Part shown: piece by piece, positions 10,601 through 20,072 of the stretch
Numbering within the stretch: position 1 is the first letter of the stretch
Layout of the letters: each line of letters opens with the position of its first letter
NCBI RefSeq assembly: GCF_900129025.1
Contig: NZ_FQUM01000004.1
Coordinates: 434,001 to 498,000 of the forward strand
Reading direction: 5' to 3'
From: Mariniphaga anaerophila
GTDB lineage: Bacteria > Bacteroidota > Bacteroidia > Bacteroidales > Prolixibacteraceae
DNA: 64,000 nt
The notes under the pieces: model-generated
Seen by the model: the letters and a program-made list of their open reading frames with translations, nothing else
The model's database searches: none
What the model was told of the DNA's origin: nothing
Program-made: the position numbers and the translations under genes

Positions 10601-12427
10601 CTAAAATGCATAACTTATTCCACCCAAAACATTAAAACTTTGAACCGGATATCCCAACCACCGCTGGTACTTCTGGAAGCCAAAATTATTCAATTGGGCA
10701 AACACCGAAAATTGGTTGCTTATTTTGTAATTGGCGTTAAAATTTAAATCGAAAACAGTGGAAAGATTATACGATTCCATTTGCAGCGTTTCATCGGGGG
10801 GCAACTCGTTATTGGCCAGGGGTCGCTTATCGTCTCCCGGAATTCCCATTATAAGCGCCTTCCGCTGCCCGGTAAAAAACAGGTCGGACGAAAGGCTCAA
10901 CTGATCGGAAACCTGGTAAGCCAGCGAAAATTTGGCATCCCAATCCGGCATATTCCACGCCTCATCCATTGTTTCCATTTTATAGACATAATAATTAGCA
11001 GAAAGCAATAAATTCATTTTATTGAACGCTGCATGAAAAATTTCGAGGTTGAACTTCAGACGATCGAGATTATCATACAAAATATCAAAATCGTTATCGA
11101 CGACCGAGGTAGCCAAATCCGTTTCAGAAAAATTTCCGTGCCTAAAAAGATAATACAACGGCTGATCTTTTATTATCGAATAATCGACCGACAGTTTAAA
11201 ATTTGTTCTTCGAGAAAATTTACCGTCGAAGCCGCCGAAAAACCGAATCCTTTCGAACGTATTTTTCACCAGATGTTCCGGATCGACAAACGGATTTTCG
11301 TAAGCTATTTTTGAATAGTTATTTTGTGTAAGGTTCCCGTCAATTCCTGCAAAAATCCGGATTATCTCCTCTGCCGGAACCAGGTTCGCCCTGATATTTG
11401 GCGCTACCCTCAACATCATATCTGAACTACTGTTTGAAACAATCCAGGCATTTGCTCCCAACTGTACGTTAGCAATATCACCCCCTATAAAATACGAAGG
11501 CTTCAAAGTAATCCAGGTTTGCGAATTTTTGCCGGGCGTAATCTGATTTCGCCCAAATGTTGTCATATATTGATCTGAAATTTCGGTTGCCTGGGTATAT
11601 GAAATACCGGCCTCAAGAAACCCGGTTCCTTTATCAAGCGGTTTTCTCATTTTGGTCATAAATTCGCCAAAGTGTTCACGCTGCCCGGTTTTTGTTCCGA
11701 AATAGTGATACAAAAAGTCGAAATCAAATTTGAAATCGTTATTCCCTACTGTCGCATTTTCAAGCCCGATATTAAAACTCCCTTTGGTAAAAGTTTGCCT
11801 GCTGCCCAGGTAATTCAACTCCTGGTCGTCTTGCTTCAGTTGCTCGGGAATCGGCACAACCGGATATCCATAGTAATTAAATCCGTTATGTTTAAATCCC
11901 AGATTAACCGACAGCACCGAACTGCGGTACATGTGCTTCAAAAACATTTCTGCCTGGTTATCCGAAAACGGAGCATCAACCCTGTCTCCTCCTTCGAGGT
12001 TCAGCTTTCCGTGCGACGACAAATGCTTTCCGTGCAAACCGAACAACGTATTTTTTGTTCTCTGGTTATTAAAGAAAAGCTCAGCATACGGTTTGTTGTA
12101 ATTTCCAACCCCGGCACGAACCAGCCCCAGCCCGCTGTCCTCTTCTTCTGACGACTCAAACGTGGCCGCCTTTAATGTGTTTACTGAAAACGTATTGTAA
12201 ATAGGCTGACTGAAAATACTGTAATTAAAACTTGGTTTTTCGTGCTCGGCATCCTCAATGCGAGGCATACCGCTAATTTTATTGGCATCGGAGATGGTCG
12301 GTTTATAAGCCTTCACAACTTCCACCTCCTGGGTAAGCGTTGTGTCGCGCTGCGCCACGGCTACACCAGACGAAGCTGCCAAAACTATCAGTAAAATATA
12401 TTTTGATGTTTTCAATATCCTGTTCAT
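10601..12427 (-). CDS. Putative outer-membrane beta-barrel protein (TonB-receptor-like), partner of the TPR protein
   Basis: A 608-aa exported protein with a signal peptide ending near VAVAQ (residue 26). The mature start DTTLTQEVEVVKAYKPTISDANKISGMP resembles a short plug-like or periplasmic region. The rest is a long series of amphipathic strands with aromatic residues, closing in NVLGGISYAF, the end typical of an outer-membrane barrel. Automated annotation usually calls such proteins TonB-dependent receptors, but a full plug domain is not evident. The stop of the upstream 1023-aa TPR gene lies 6 bp away, so the two proteins are made together and may form one envelope complex. Function unknown. 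Confidence 0.7.
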   Translation of the reverse strand: MNRILKTSKYILLIVLAASSGVAVAQRDTTLTQEVEVVKAYKPTISDANKISGMPRIEDAEHEKPSFNYSIFSQPIYNTFSVNTLKAATFESSEEEDSGLGLVRAGVGNYNKPYAELFFNNQRTKNTLFGLHGKHLSSHGKLNLEGGDRVDAPFSDNQAEMFLKHMYRSSVLSVNLGFKHNGFNYYGYPVVPIPEQLKQDDQELNYLGSRQTFTKGSFNIGLENATVGNNDFKFDFDFLYHYFGTKTGQREHFGEFMTKMRKPLDKGTGFLEAGISYTQATEISDQYMTTFGRNQITPGKNSQTWITLKPSYFIGGDIANVQLGANAWIVSNSSSDMMLRVAPNIRANLVPAEEIIRIFAGIDGNLTQNNYSKIAYENPFVDPEHLVKNTFERIRFFGGFDGKFSRRTNFKLSVDYSIIKDQPLYYLFRHGNFSETDLATSVVDNDFDILYDNLDRLKFNLEIFHAAFNKMNLLLSANYYVYKMETMDEAWNMPDWDAKFSLAYQVSDQLSLSSDLFFTGQRKALIMGIPGDDKRPLANNELPPDETLQMESYNLSTVFDLNFNANYKISNQFSVFAQLNNFGFQKYQRWLGYPVQSFNVLGGISYAF

Positions 12428-12433
12428 GTCTTT

Positions 12434-15400
12434 CTAATTTTCGTTGATTTTTAACTGAAAAGAACTGTCTTTGGCATTCTGTTGCTCCATTTGCTCCCGG
12501 GCTTCAATTTCAGCCAGTTTTTTCGCGGCTGCATCTTTTACGCCATCGTTGTCAGCGCCGTAATTTTCCACCACGCTTCGCAATGTATGTTTTGCCTGAA
12601 AATCGTCACCTCTGTCGAGGTAAATATCAGACAGCAGCAAAAATGCTTTCCCCAACCAGAACTGAAACGGCGTTCCTTTTGAAATGAAATCCATTATTTC
12701 ATCTTCGGCCTGCTTTTTCTGATTTTGCTTGTACAGAATTTCTGAAACAAGAAATTTAGCTTCAGCACCCTGCTCCAGTTTTGTGTCGGCAGCCACTAAT
12801 TTTAACGACTCGAGCGCGCCATTCTGATTTCCGGAAAGGTAGTTTGATTTTCCCAAAACAAAGTTTGCTTCCCGAACCCAGGCGTCGTTCGCCACATCAG
12901 ATTTTTTCACTTTATCGGCGGCCACAATGGCATCGTTATATCTGTTCAACTGAAAGTTGCACCTCATCTGCCCGGTGTGCGCTTTCAATTGATTCCACTT
13001 ACTGCCTGCCACACGTTCCAAGCGGTTAAAAAATTCAAGTGCTTCTTCGTAATTACCTGCATTAAAAGTCAATTCCGAAGCCCTTGACAAAGCCTGTTCG
13101 CTAAAAATATTATTGGGCTGGCGGGCAACAAATGTGTAATGCTCATTTGCCTGAGAAAAACTGCCTTCTTTATAAAGCAATTCGGCCAGATAAAAATTAG
13201 CGTTGGTAGCAAAACTCCCATTAGGAAACTGCTGCAAATAGTGCTGCAACTGCCCCGATGCTTGCGCTTCTCCCGACATATAAAGTCTTTCGGCTGCCAT
13301 GTACGTCAACGAGTCCTGCTCCGAAGCGGTAACATTTACGCCACCACCCAAAGAACGGGTGTATGCAAAATAACCATCCACGTTGTTCATTTCCACATAG
13401 CTGTTCTTTATGCCCAACAGTGCGCCCTGAGCTTCGGGAGTTCCCGAGAAATTTTCAGCAACCCGCTTGTAGTATGTGAGTGCCTGAGAGAAATCTCCAC
13501 TGTTGTAATTTATCAATCCCAACTGAAGCAGTGCCCGCGAGAAATAAGTACTTTCTGTGTGGTTATCCACAATTTGGCGGTAATTGCGGGTAGCTTCCGA
13601 ATACTGCCCGAGCCTTTCGTAAGCACGCCCCAATTCATATAGCGCATCATCCAGATAATCCGATTCGGGAAAGTCTCTCTGCAACCGCTGCATCGAATTA
13701 ATTTTACCCTGCTGATCGTGTTGCAGGCCCTGGCAAAATGCCATTTGGTAAAGCGCATAATCAGCATCAAAAGTTTTCATATCAAACGCCTTTTGATAAT
13801 TCTGACGGGCAAGCGAATATTCGGCATTGGAGAAATAATAATCGCCCAAACGGTTGTACGCATCAGCCAGCTTTTCTGAGCTCTGCCCCTGCGAAGCGCT
13901 TATGTAATTCCGAAAATGAGACGATGCCCGGCTGTAATCATCCTGCTTAAAATAAGCGTAGGCGAGGTTATATTCTGCATCTTTATATTCAGGCAAAGAA
14001 AAAGCGCCTGCTGTACGCAAAAACTGCGAATAGTTTTCTGCAGAACTCTGATACTCACCCACCCTGTACAACGCTTCAGCTTTCCAATAAAGTGCGCGGG
14101 CATTCAGTTCACGGTCGTAACTTCCATTCTGAATTGACAAATTAAAATGATCTATTGCCTGATTGTACGACAAGTTGTTAAACAACTCCAGTCCCCGGTA
14201 AAACGTTACCCGCTGGTAAGCCCTTAAAATTTCCGGCGTTTTAACCTGAATTTTGTCGATAGAACTAATGGCATCGCGATAATTGCGGGTTACCATAAAC
14301 ACCTCGGTTAAATAACGGTAAGCTTCTGAATTTCGTTCGGAATTCGGGTATAGCGAAATATAACGATCGAATGCTTTGATGGTTTCATTAAACGGAGAAT
14401 AAGAAAGCTCGTAAGTAAGCTTGGCAAAACTAAACAGGGCATCCTCTTTTATTTTCTCATTAAAATCGAATTCCGACGCGGCCTGAAAAGCCACGCGGGC
14501 TTTCTCTTTTTCGCCTGTTTTTATGTAACTGTCGGCCAAATGGTAGTAGGCATTCTGAGCCATTTCGTCGCTTCCTTTCGACGCATTTTCCAATAGCGGA
14601 ACTGCTTTTTCAAATTGTCCTGTAGTGTAGTAGCAATAACCAAGCAGGTAATTGTCTTCCCTTGTTTTCGGCCCCGACGACTGATAATACGTTTCGAGAA
14701 AAGGAATTGCTTTATCGTACTCCCGAAGATGGAAATAGGAATCGCCCACAATTTTTGACAATTCGCTTTTGTGCTCTTCCTCCACGTCATCGATAATAGG
14801 CACCGTGTAATTTACCACTTCGTTGTATCGCTGCTGTTTGTAATAAATATGACTAACATACAACGGGATAACGCGAGAATAAGCAGGATCGCTTTCGAGC
14901 TGCCGGAATCCGTCGAGCGCCGACTGGTAGTTTTCCTGCAAATACATTATATGTGCCCAATAGTAAGTGCCAGGCCGGCTATAAAAACTAGTTCCGTCTT
15001 TAATCTCTGTAAACTCCAGCAAAGCGTTGTCGGTATTTCCTTCCATTAAATTTGAATACCCGCTCTGATATTTCAGTTTCACCAGTTCATCGTTACTGAG
15101 TAACGAGCGATCGACGCTGGAATAGGTTCGCAGCACCGCACCATAACGTTTCCGTTCGAACTGATAATCGCCTAAATTTACATAAGCATTATTTATGTAC
15201 GGACTTTCCGGATAATCTTCGATATACTTTTCGAGCATTTTATACCCGGCATTATGCCCAGCTTTGGTTGCAGACACGGCCTTAAAATAAAGCGCTTCTG
15301 AATAAAGCTCTGAATCGTTATCGACCTGTTTCTGCACTTTTTCAAACTGCCGGTAAGCTGCATTGTACTTTCCCTGTTGATAAAGCTCGCGAGCCATCTG

Positions 15401-15505
15401 CACATCCTCGCTTACATTCCCGTAAAACTCCGTTTGCTGAGACGAGGCCGAGTAAGACAAAAATAAACAAATGGCAAAAATGAATAAATTTCGTATTTCT
15501 TTCAT
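12434..15505 (-). CDS. Large periplasmic/outer-membrane-associated TPR protein
   Basis: A 1023-aa protein with a signal peptide (MKEIRNLFIFAICLFLSYSA, cleaved near SSQ). Almost the whole chain is tetratricopeptide repeats of the BamD/CpoB style: repeated A/G-Y-x-x-A and Y-P-x-S patterns such as IEDYPESPYINNAYVNLGDYQ, RDFPESDYLDDALYELGRAY and LQQFPNGSFATNANFYLAELLY. At least 20 repeats can be picked out. It ends in a coiled, charged tail (AAAKKLAEIEAREQMEQQ). It is the first gene of a two-gene operon with the barrel protein. A scaffold role in envelope assembly is inference; no enzymatic domain is visible. Confidence 0.8.
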   Translation of the reverse strand: MKEIRNLFIFAICLFLSYSASSQQTEFYGNVSEDVQMARELYQQGKYNAAYRQFEKVQKQVDNDSELYSEALYFKAVSATKAGHNAGYKMLEKYIEDYPESPYINNAYVNLGDYQFERKRYGAVLRTYSSVDRSLLSNDELVKLKYQSGYSNLMEGNTDNALLEFTEIKDGTSFYSRPGTYYWAHIMYLQENYQSALDGFRQLESDPAYSRVIPLYVSHIYYKQQRYNEVVNYTVPIIDDVEEEHKSELSKIVGDSYFHLREYDKAIPFLETYYQSSGPKTREDNYLLGYCYYTTGQFEKAVPLLENASKGSDEMAQNAYYHLADSYIKTGEKEKARVAFQAASEFDFNEKIKEDALFSFAKLTYELSYSPFNETIKAFDRYISLYPNSERNSEAYRYLTEVFMVTRNYRDAISSIDKIQVKTPEILRAYQRVTFYRGLELFNNLSYNQAIDHFNLSIQNGSYDRELNARALYWKAEALYRVGEYQSSAENYSQFLRTAGAFSLPEYKDAEYNLAYAYFKQDDYSRASSHFRNYISASQGQSSEKLADAYNRLGDYYFSNAEYSLARQNYQKAFDMKTFDADYALYQMAFCQGLQHDQQGKINSMQRLQRDFPESDYLDDALYELGRAYERLGQYSEATRNYRQIVDNHTESTYFSRALLQLGLINYNSGDFSQALTYYKRVAENFSGTPEAQGALLGIKNSYVEMNNVDGYFAYTRSLGGGVNVTASEQDSLTYMAAERLYMSGEAQASGQLQHYLQQFPNGSFATNANFYLAELLYKEGSFSQANEHYTFVARQPNNIFSEQALSRASELTFNAGNYEEALEFFNRLERVAGSKWNQLKAHTGQMRCNFQLNRYNDAIVAADKVKKSDVANDAWVREANFVLGKSNYLSGNQNGALESLKLVAADTKLEQGAEAKFLVSEILYKQNQKKQAEDEIMDFISKGTPFQFWLGKAFLLLSDIYLDRGDDFQAKHTLRSVVENYGADNDGVKDAAAKKLAEIEAREQMEQQNAKDSSFQLKINEN

Positions 15506-15556
15506 GTTTCAGTTGTTTCGTTTTTTAAGGCTGTATTCTCCTTTTCATTTTCTATG

Positions 15557-15564
15557 CAAAGATA
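15557..15564 (-). promoter_or_regulatory. Candidate -7 element for the TPR/barrel operon
   Basis: Minus-strand TATCTTTG (TAnnTTTG) 52 bp before the ATG at 15505. A TTTG lies 16 bp further upstream, a little closer than the usual 19 bp. Confidence 0.45.
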
Positions 15565-15721
15565 AGCCGGATTAATTGATCAAAGATTCTAAAATAGGTA
15601 TTCTGCCCTTTCAACATAACTTAAATTTGTTCCATTTCTTAACATGAAACTGTTTATTTCTTTTCTTTATTATACAAACAGGTAAAAAAATAAGCATATA
15701 TTCGGGGCGAATTCAGATAAA

Positions 15722-16438
15722 ATGGAAGGGAAAAAGGTAATCGAACTTATTGACGCTGACATCTATCAGCGAGACGCACTAATACTTTCGGACGTTAATC
15801 TGGAAGTAAACGAGGGCGAATTTGTTTACATTACCGGGAAAGTGGGCACCGGAAAGTCGAGCCTGATAAAAGTGCTAAACGCCGAACTTCCGCTACAAAA
15901 AGGCACCGGCGAAATTGCAGGGTTCAACCTGAAAAACATCAAACACAAAGAAGTTTCGTTACTACGTCGTAAGCTGGGCGTTGTTTTCCAGGATTTCAGA
16001 CTGCTGCCCGACCGGAATGTTTTCCAGAACCTTGAGTTTGTGCTAAAGGCCACCGGATGGAAAAACAAAACAGAAATTCAGGAACGCATTGACCAGGTGT
16101 TAAGGCAGGTAGGCATGACCGAAAAAAAGCAAAAAATGCCACACCAGCTCAGTGGCGGCGAGCAGCAACGCGTGGTAATTGCCCGGGCGATTTTAAACAA
16201 CCCGCCAATTATTCTTGCTGACGAACCCACCGGAAACCTCGACCCGGAAACCTCTTCTGAAATAATGAACCTGTTTCGGGATTTGAACAACGACGGGAAA
16301 ACTATTATGATGGCGACCCACGATTTTGCGGCCATTGCAAATAAACCGGCACGAACGCTGGTTTGTGCTCACGGACTAATTTCCGACTCGCTGAAACAAA
16401 ATGTTATTCTCGATTTTGAAAGCCTGCTCGGTTTCTGA
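15722..16438 (+). CDS. ftsE: Cell-division ABC ATPase FtsE-like
   Basis: A 238-aa ABC ATPase. Walker A GKVGTGKS is at residues 39-46, the Q-loop [20 protein letters not shown] follows, the signature LSGGEQQR is at 143-150 and Walker B IILADEP at 163-169. The H-loop is MMATHDF. Residues around the Q-loop ([15 protein letters not shown]) are characteristic of FtsE, which with FtsX controls peptidoglycan hydrolases at the septum. ftsX is not adjacent: the next gene is convergent with only 4 bp between stops. A generic ABC importer ATPase of the LolD/MacB type is the alternative, but the Q-loop favours FtsE. Confidence 0.85.
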   Translation: MEGKKVIELIDADIYQRDALILSDVNLEVNEGEFVYITGKVGTGKSSLIKVLNAELPLQKGTGEIAGFNLKNIKHKEVSLLRRKLGVVFQDFRLLPDRNVFQNLEFVLKATGWKNKTEIQERIDQVLRQVGMTEKKQKMPHQLSGGEQQRVVIARAILNNPPIILADEPTGNLDPETSSEIMNLFRDLNNDGKTIMMATHDFAAIANKPARTLVCAHGLISDSLKQNVILDFESLLGF

Positions 16439-16442
16439 CCAA

Positions 16443-17561
16443 CTATGCAAAAGGTTGAAAAATCCCTTTTAAAACTTCTGCTTCATTTTCCCAGGTAAGT
16501 TCGGATGACGCCGTCTCCAGATTCTTCTTCCAAACGGCACGTTTTGACTGGTCGGTTAACATTTCCGAAAACAGCTTTGCAAGCTTTGGGGATTCGAGCG
16601 TTGGAGCTACTTCTCCAATTTTGTATTGATTGACAATTGCAGCCATCTCGGGCAAATTGGTAACCAGAACCGGCACTTTGGCCTGAATGTAATCAAACAA
16701 TTTATTGGGCAATGCAAAGCGGTAATTCAAGCCGATGTCTTCTTCAATCGAAATGCCCAAATCGGCAGTTGATGTTAACTTGGCCAAATCGGCAATGGGT
16801 AACCGTCCCAAAAACTGCACTTTACTTTGAAGTCCTTCTTCCCGGGTTAACTCTTCCAATTCGTTTCGAATATCGCCATCCCCGGCAATCACCAGTTTTG
16901 CGCTATCAACAAAATGCATTGCCAAAATCGCCTGTTTCAGCCCGCGCCCTACATTTACCGCGCCCTGATACAAGATTGTCTTTTCGCCTGTTTCAGAATC
17001 TGCCTTTTTTCCCGTGGGAACAGGCTGAGAAAAAGGAACATTTCGAACTACCCGAAAGCGAACCCCGTATTTTTCGGTATAAATGCTGGCAATGGAATTA
17101 CAAACCGTATAAGCATTTTTCAGCGACGGGACCATTTTCTGCTCCATCCGCTCCCATATTTTTCTCACGCGCGGCCGTTCCTGTAATTCAGGCACCTCGG
17201 TAAAAAACTCGTGGCTGTCGTAAACCATAGGTTTCCTTTTCAATTTCGAAATAAAAAAATTTGCAGGCAACGTATCCAGGTCGTTCGCCAACAGTAAATC
17301 AAACTTTGAGAACAGCAGCAAACAAAAAAGCCGAATGTTAAAGCAGGCGTAAAATAACGGCCCTTTCGTAAAAAGAAGGTTTAATCGTTTAACAGAATAC
17401 AACCGTTCCGAAAGCGGAAGACTTGTGGGCAGTTTCCGTCCAACAAGCAACACTTCAAAACCCATATTAGTTAATGTTAAGCAGGTTTTATGCACCCGGT
17501 TATCGGAAACCAAATCGCTGGTAACCGAAGCAATAATGCGCTTTTTGACTTCAGAATTCAA
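16443..17561 (-). CDS. Glycosyltransferase, GT4-like
   Basis: A 372-aa cytoplasmic GT-B-fold glycosyltransferase. The N-terminal domain starts RIIASVTSDLVSDNRVHKTCLTLTNMGFEVLLVGR, the pattern of sugar-transferring group 1 enzymes. It carries FDLLLANDLDTLPANFF and MVYDSHEFFTEVPEL. The donor domain has ILYQGAVNVGRGLKQAILAM, KVQFLGRLPIADLAKLTSTADLGIS and the EEDIGLNYRFALPNKLFDYIQAKVPVLVTN region, where the conserved E-x7-E motif is replaced by related residues. Donor and acceptor are unknown. It is a lone minus-strand gene, not inside a polysaccharide cluster. Confidence 0.85.
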   Translation of the reverse strand: MNSEVKKRIIASVTSDLVSDNRVHKTCLTLTNMGFEVLLVGRKLPTSLPLSERLYSVKRLNLLFTKGPLFYACFNIRLFCLLLFSKFDLLLANDLDTLPANFFISKLKRKPMVYDSHEFFTEVPELQERPRVRKIWERMEQKMVPSLKNAYTVCNSIASIYTEKYGVRFRVVRNVPFSQPVPTGKKADSETGEKTILYQGAVNVGRGLKQAILAMHFVDSAKLVIAGDGDIRNELEELTREEGLQSKVQFLGRLPIADLAKLTSTADLGISIEEDIGLNYRFALPNKLFDYIQAKVPVLVTNLPEMAAIVNQYKIGEVAPTLESPKLAKLFSEMLTDQSKRAVWKKNLETASSELTWENEAEVLKGIFQPFA

Positions 17562-17830
17562 TCCGCTGTTTTTTTTAATGAACTGTAAAAATCGGAAAAA
17601 ATTTCATCTCCCGAAAACTAAAAAGCACGTGCTCCGCAGAATTTGTCGTCTCTGGCAAAAACAAATCAGAGAAATATGCAGAACTAAAAAGGCCGGAGAC
17701 TTGTTGTTCAAAAAAGGGGTTGGAAAGTGGCCCTAAAATCAAATCGAAATTGAATATATTTATCCGGTTCATACAAAACAGGTAAAAAAGTATTTATTTT
17801 GTTTTTTACAATAATCTAAAAGCAAAAAGA

Positions 17831-18721
17831 TTGTCGCACACGCACCGACATACAAACGCCGTCTCGCACGGGAAAGCATTTGCCCTGGGTATTGGGTTGA
17901 ATATTTGCTTTGTTGCTGTTGAAATTTTTTACGGGCTGGCTGCCAACTCATCTGCACTTTTAGCCGACGCAGGACACAATGCCGGCGATGTTCTGGGGCT
18001 CGCTTTTGCCTGGGCCGCAGCCTGGATGGCAACAATAAAACCACGCGGGAAATACACTTACGGATTACGAAAAACCACCATTCTAATTTCCATACTGAAT
18101 GCACTCCTGCTGTTTGGAGCAGTAGCAGCCATTGGCTGGGATGCCATCGGGAAGTTACAAAACCCGCAACCGGTAAGCGGAAAACAAATAATAATAGTCG
18201 CTGCAATTGGAGTTGTAATTAACACTTTTACGGCTCTGCTTTTTGTAAAAGGGAAAAAACACGATCTGAATATTCGGGGCGCTTTTCTCCACATGGCCGC
18301 CGATGCTGCAGTTTCGCTTGGTGTGGTAATTTCAGGGTCGCTCATTCTTACCACCGGCAAAAACTGGATTGACCCTGTAATGAGTTTCATTATTATTGCA
18401 GTGATTCTCTGGGGAACTTGGCAACTGTTTTCCGACTCGGTAAAACTGGCTCTTGACGCCGTTCCAAAAAACATAGACATCGAAAAAGTTCGCAGTTTTA
18501 TTGCATCGCAAAACGGAGTTGAAAGTCTGCACGACCTGCACATTTGGGCCATGAGCACAACCCAGATTGCCCTTACTGCCCACCTTGTTATGCCCGGCGG
18601 AAACGATGACAACTTTATTTCCGCGCTTCAAAAAGAATTAAAAACCAAATTCAATATTGAGCATACCACTTTTCAAATCGAAAACAAAAACCTGCAACAG
18701 TCGTGTTACACCGACTGCTGA
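17831..18721 (+). CDS. CDF-family cation efflux transporter (TTG start)
   Basis: A 296-aa inner-membrane protein of the cation diffusion facilitator family, exporting Zn2+ or a related divalent ion for protons. The N-terminus (TTG start) is His-rich, MSHTHRHTNAVSHGK. Six membrane helices follow, with metal-site residues in SSALLADAGHNAGDVLGL (HxxxD) and in HMAADAAVSLGVV. The C-terminal ferredoxin-like domain contains ESLHDLHIWAMSTTQIALTAHLV. It ends in CYTDC. No in-frame ATG precedes the TTG before an upstream stop. It heads an operon with the hemerythrin and LuxR genes, 18 bp away. Confidence 0.92.
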   Translation: MSHTHRHTNAVSHGKAFALGIGLNICFVAVEIFYGLAANSSALLADAGHNAGDVLGLAFAWAAAWMATIKPRGKYTYGLRKTTILISILNALLLFGAVAAIGWDAIGKLQNPQPVSGKQIIIVAAIGVVINTFTALLFVKGKKHDLNIRGAFLHMAADAAVSLGVVISGSLILTTGKNWIDPVMSFIIIAVILWGTWQLFSDSVKLALDAVPKNIDIEKVRSFIASQNGVESLHDLHIWAMSTTQIALTAHLVMPGGNDDNFISALQKELKTKFNIEHTTFQIENKNLQQSCYTDC

Positions 18722-18739
18722 AAAAAGAAACAAAACGCC

Positions 18740-19435
18740 ATGGAAATTTTCAAAAAAAACGACAAGCTTTCATTCGTTATACACAGGAACTACCACCTGC
18801 TTCCGGTTTTAAACCGCTTTGGAATTAAACTGGGAATTAAAGATAAAACCGTTGACGACATTTGTCGCGAGATGAAAATCAGCACCGGTTTTTTTCTGGC
18901 GATTATAAACACTTACAACAACGAAGAATATTTTCCACGCGAAGAATTGCTGACGTTTTCGCCACTTGAAATTACGCACTATCTAAAAAAAACTCATCAA
19001 TACTATTTTCTGGTGGTTATTCCCCGGCTCGATGACTTACTGGAAAAACTGATAGCAAGCAATACCAGCGATTTTAAAGGGCTAAAAATGGTTGATGTTT
19101 TTTACAAAAAGTACAAAGAGGAACTCACCCAGCACATTAATTACGAAGAAGAAAGAGTTTTTCCGTATGTCATAAATCTGATAAAAAACAAAAAAATTGA
19201 TCCCCGATACACCATCCGCTCGTTTGAAACTGAGCACTCCAATGTTGATGAAAAACTGAATGACCTGAAAAATCTCATCATTAAATACCTCACTCCGGAT
19301 TATGACGAAAATATTTGCAACGACTTTTTGATTACCCTTTCGCTGTTTGAAAAAGATTTGGAAGACCACGCCAGAATTGAAGACAAAATTCTGATGCCAA
19401 TTACCATCGAAATAGAAAACAAAGAAGGAAGATGA
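18740..19435 (+). CDS. Hemerythrin-domain protein (Ric/ScdA-like)
   Basis: A 231-aa cytoplasmic protein. An N-terminal segment (residues about 1-75) resembles the ScdA_N/DUF1858-type region of iron-centre repair proteins: LPVLNRFGIKLGIKDKTVDDICRE. The C-terminal four-helix hemerythrin domain has the diiron ligands THQYYF, HINYEEERVFPYV, ETEHSNVDEKL and EDHARIEDKILMP. Such proteins bind O2 or NO or repair damaged Fe-S and di-iron centres. Its stop overlaps the start of the LuxR-type regulator by 4 bp (ATGA). That coupling suggests the two act together in a redox or nitrosative response, which is inference. Confidence 0.85.
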   Translation: MEIFKKNDKLSFVIHRNYHLLPVLNRFGIKLGIKDKTVDDICREMKISTGFFLAIINTYNNEEYFPREELLTFSPLEITHYLKKTHQYYFLVVIPRLDDLLEKLIASNTSDFKGLKMVDVFYKKYKEELTQHINYEEERVFPYVINLIKNKKIDPRYTIRSFETEHSNVDEKLNDLKNLIIKYLTPDYDENICNDFLITLSLFEKDLEDHARIEDKILMPITIEIENKEGR

Positions 19436-20034
19436 ACAGAAAAATTTTTATCATCCACTCTTCTGAAATCGTTCGTAAAGGAATAAATGCAATTCTGCGA
19501 ATTTATTTCAATACAGAAATTGTTATGCTCGAAAAAAAGGAAGAATTGAAAGGTTTTTGCGAATTAACCGGGCAGGAAATTATTATTATTTACGAAAACA
19601 CCGCTGATTCCACAAACACCAATTTCTTTCAATTGCAGGGAAACAACCAGGTAAAATGGATCGCCTTTCTTAACGACCACGAAGAACCGGCTCAGGCTTT
19701 ACCGTTTTGCAAATTTTATATTACCACAAAAACTCAGGCATCGCAGCTACAGAAAATGGTTTCTCGCTGCTGGGACAAAACCAGAAGACATCCGAAAACA
19801 AGCGACAGCGAAGAACTTACCACTCGCGAAAAAGATGTGCTTAAACTGGTTGCTCTCGGCCATTCCAACAAAGTAATTGCCGAGAAATTATTCATCAGCA
19901 TTCACACGGTGATTTCCCACCGAAAAAATATCACCGAAAAAACCGGCATTAAATCCATTTCAGGATTAACGGTTTACGCCATTCTCAACAACCTCATCGA
20001 CACGGAAACCATTAATCCTGAAGATCTCATTTAA
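19432..20034 (+). CDS. LuxR-type regulator with a degenerate receiver domain
   Basis: A 200-aa DNA-binding protein. The first 120 residues have the length and strand pattern of a response-regulator receiver (RKIFIIHSSEIVRKGINAIL). The acidic pocket after strand 1 and the phospho-acceptor aspartate after strand 3 (EIIIIYENTADS) are missing, so it is probably not phosphorylated. The C-terminal LuxR helix-turn-helix is intact: LTTREKDVLKLVALGHSNKVIAEKLFISIHTVISHRKNI. It overlaps the hemerythrin gene by 4 bp. The likely signal is protein-protein contact with the hemerythrin protein or an unknown ligand (inference). Confidence 0.85.
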   Translation: MNRKIFIIHSSEIVRKGINAILRIYFNTEIVMLEKKEELKGFCELTGQEIIIIYENTADSTNTNFFQLQGNNQVKWIAFLNDHEEPAQALPFCKFYITTKTQASQLQKMVSRCWDKTRRHPKTSDSEELTTREKDVLKLVALGHSNKVIAEKLFISIHTVISHRKNITEKTGIKSISGLTVYAILNNLIDTETINPEDLI

Positions 20035-20072
20035 AAACGATTGGATTTTTAAAGATGAAAAACGGATTGACT

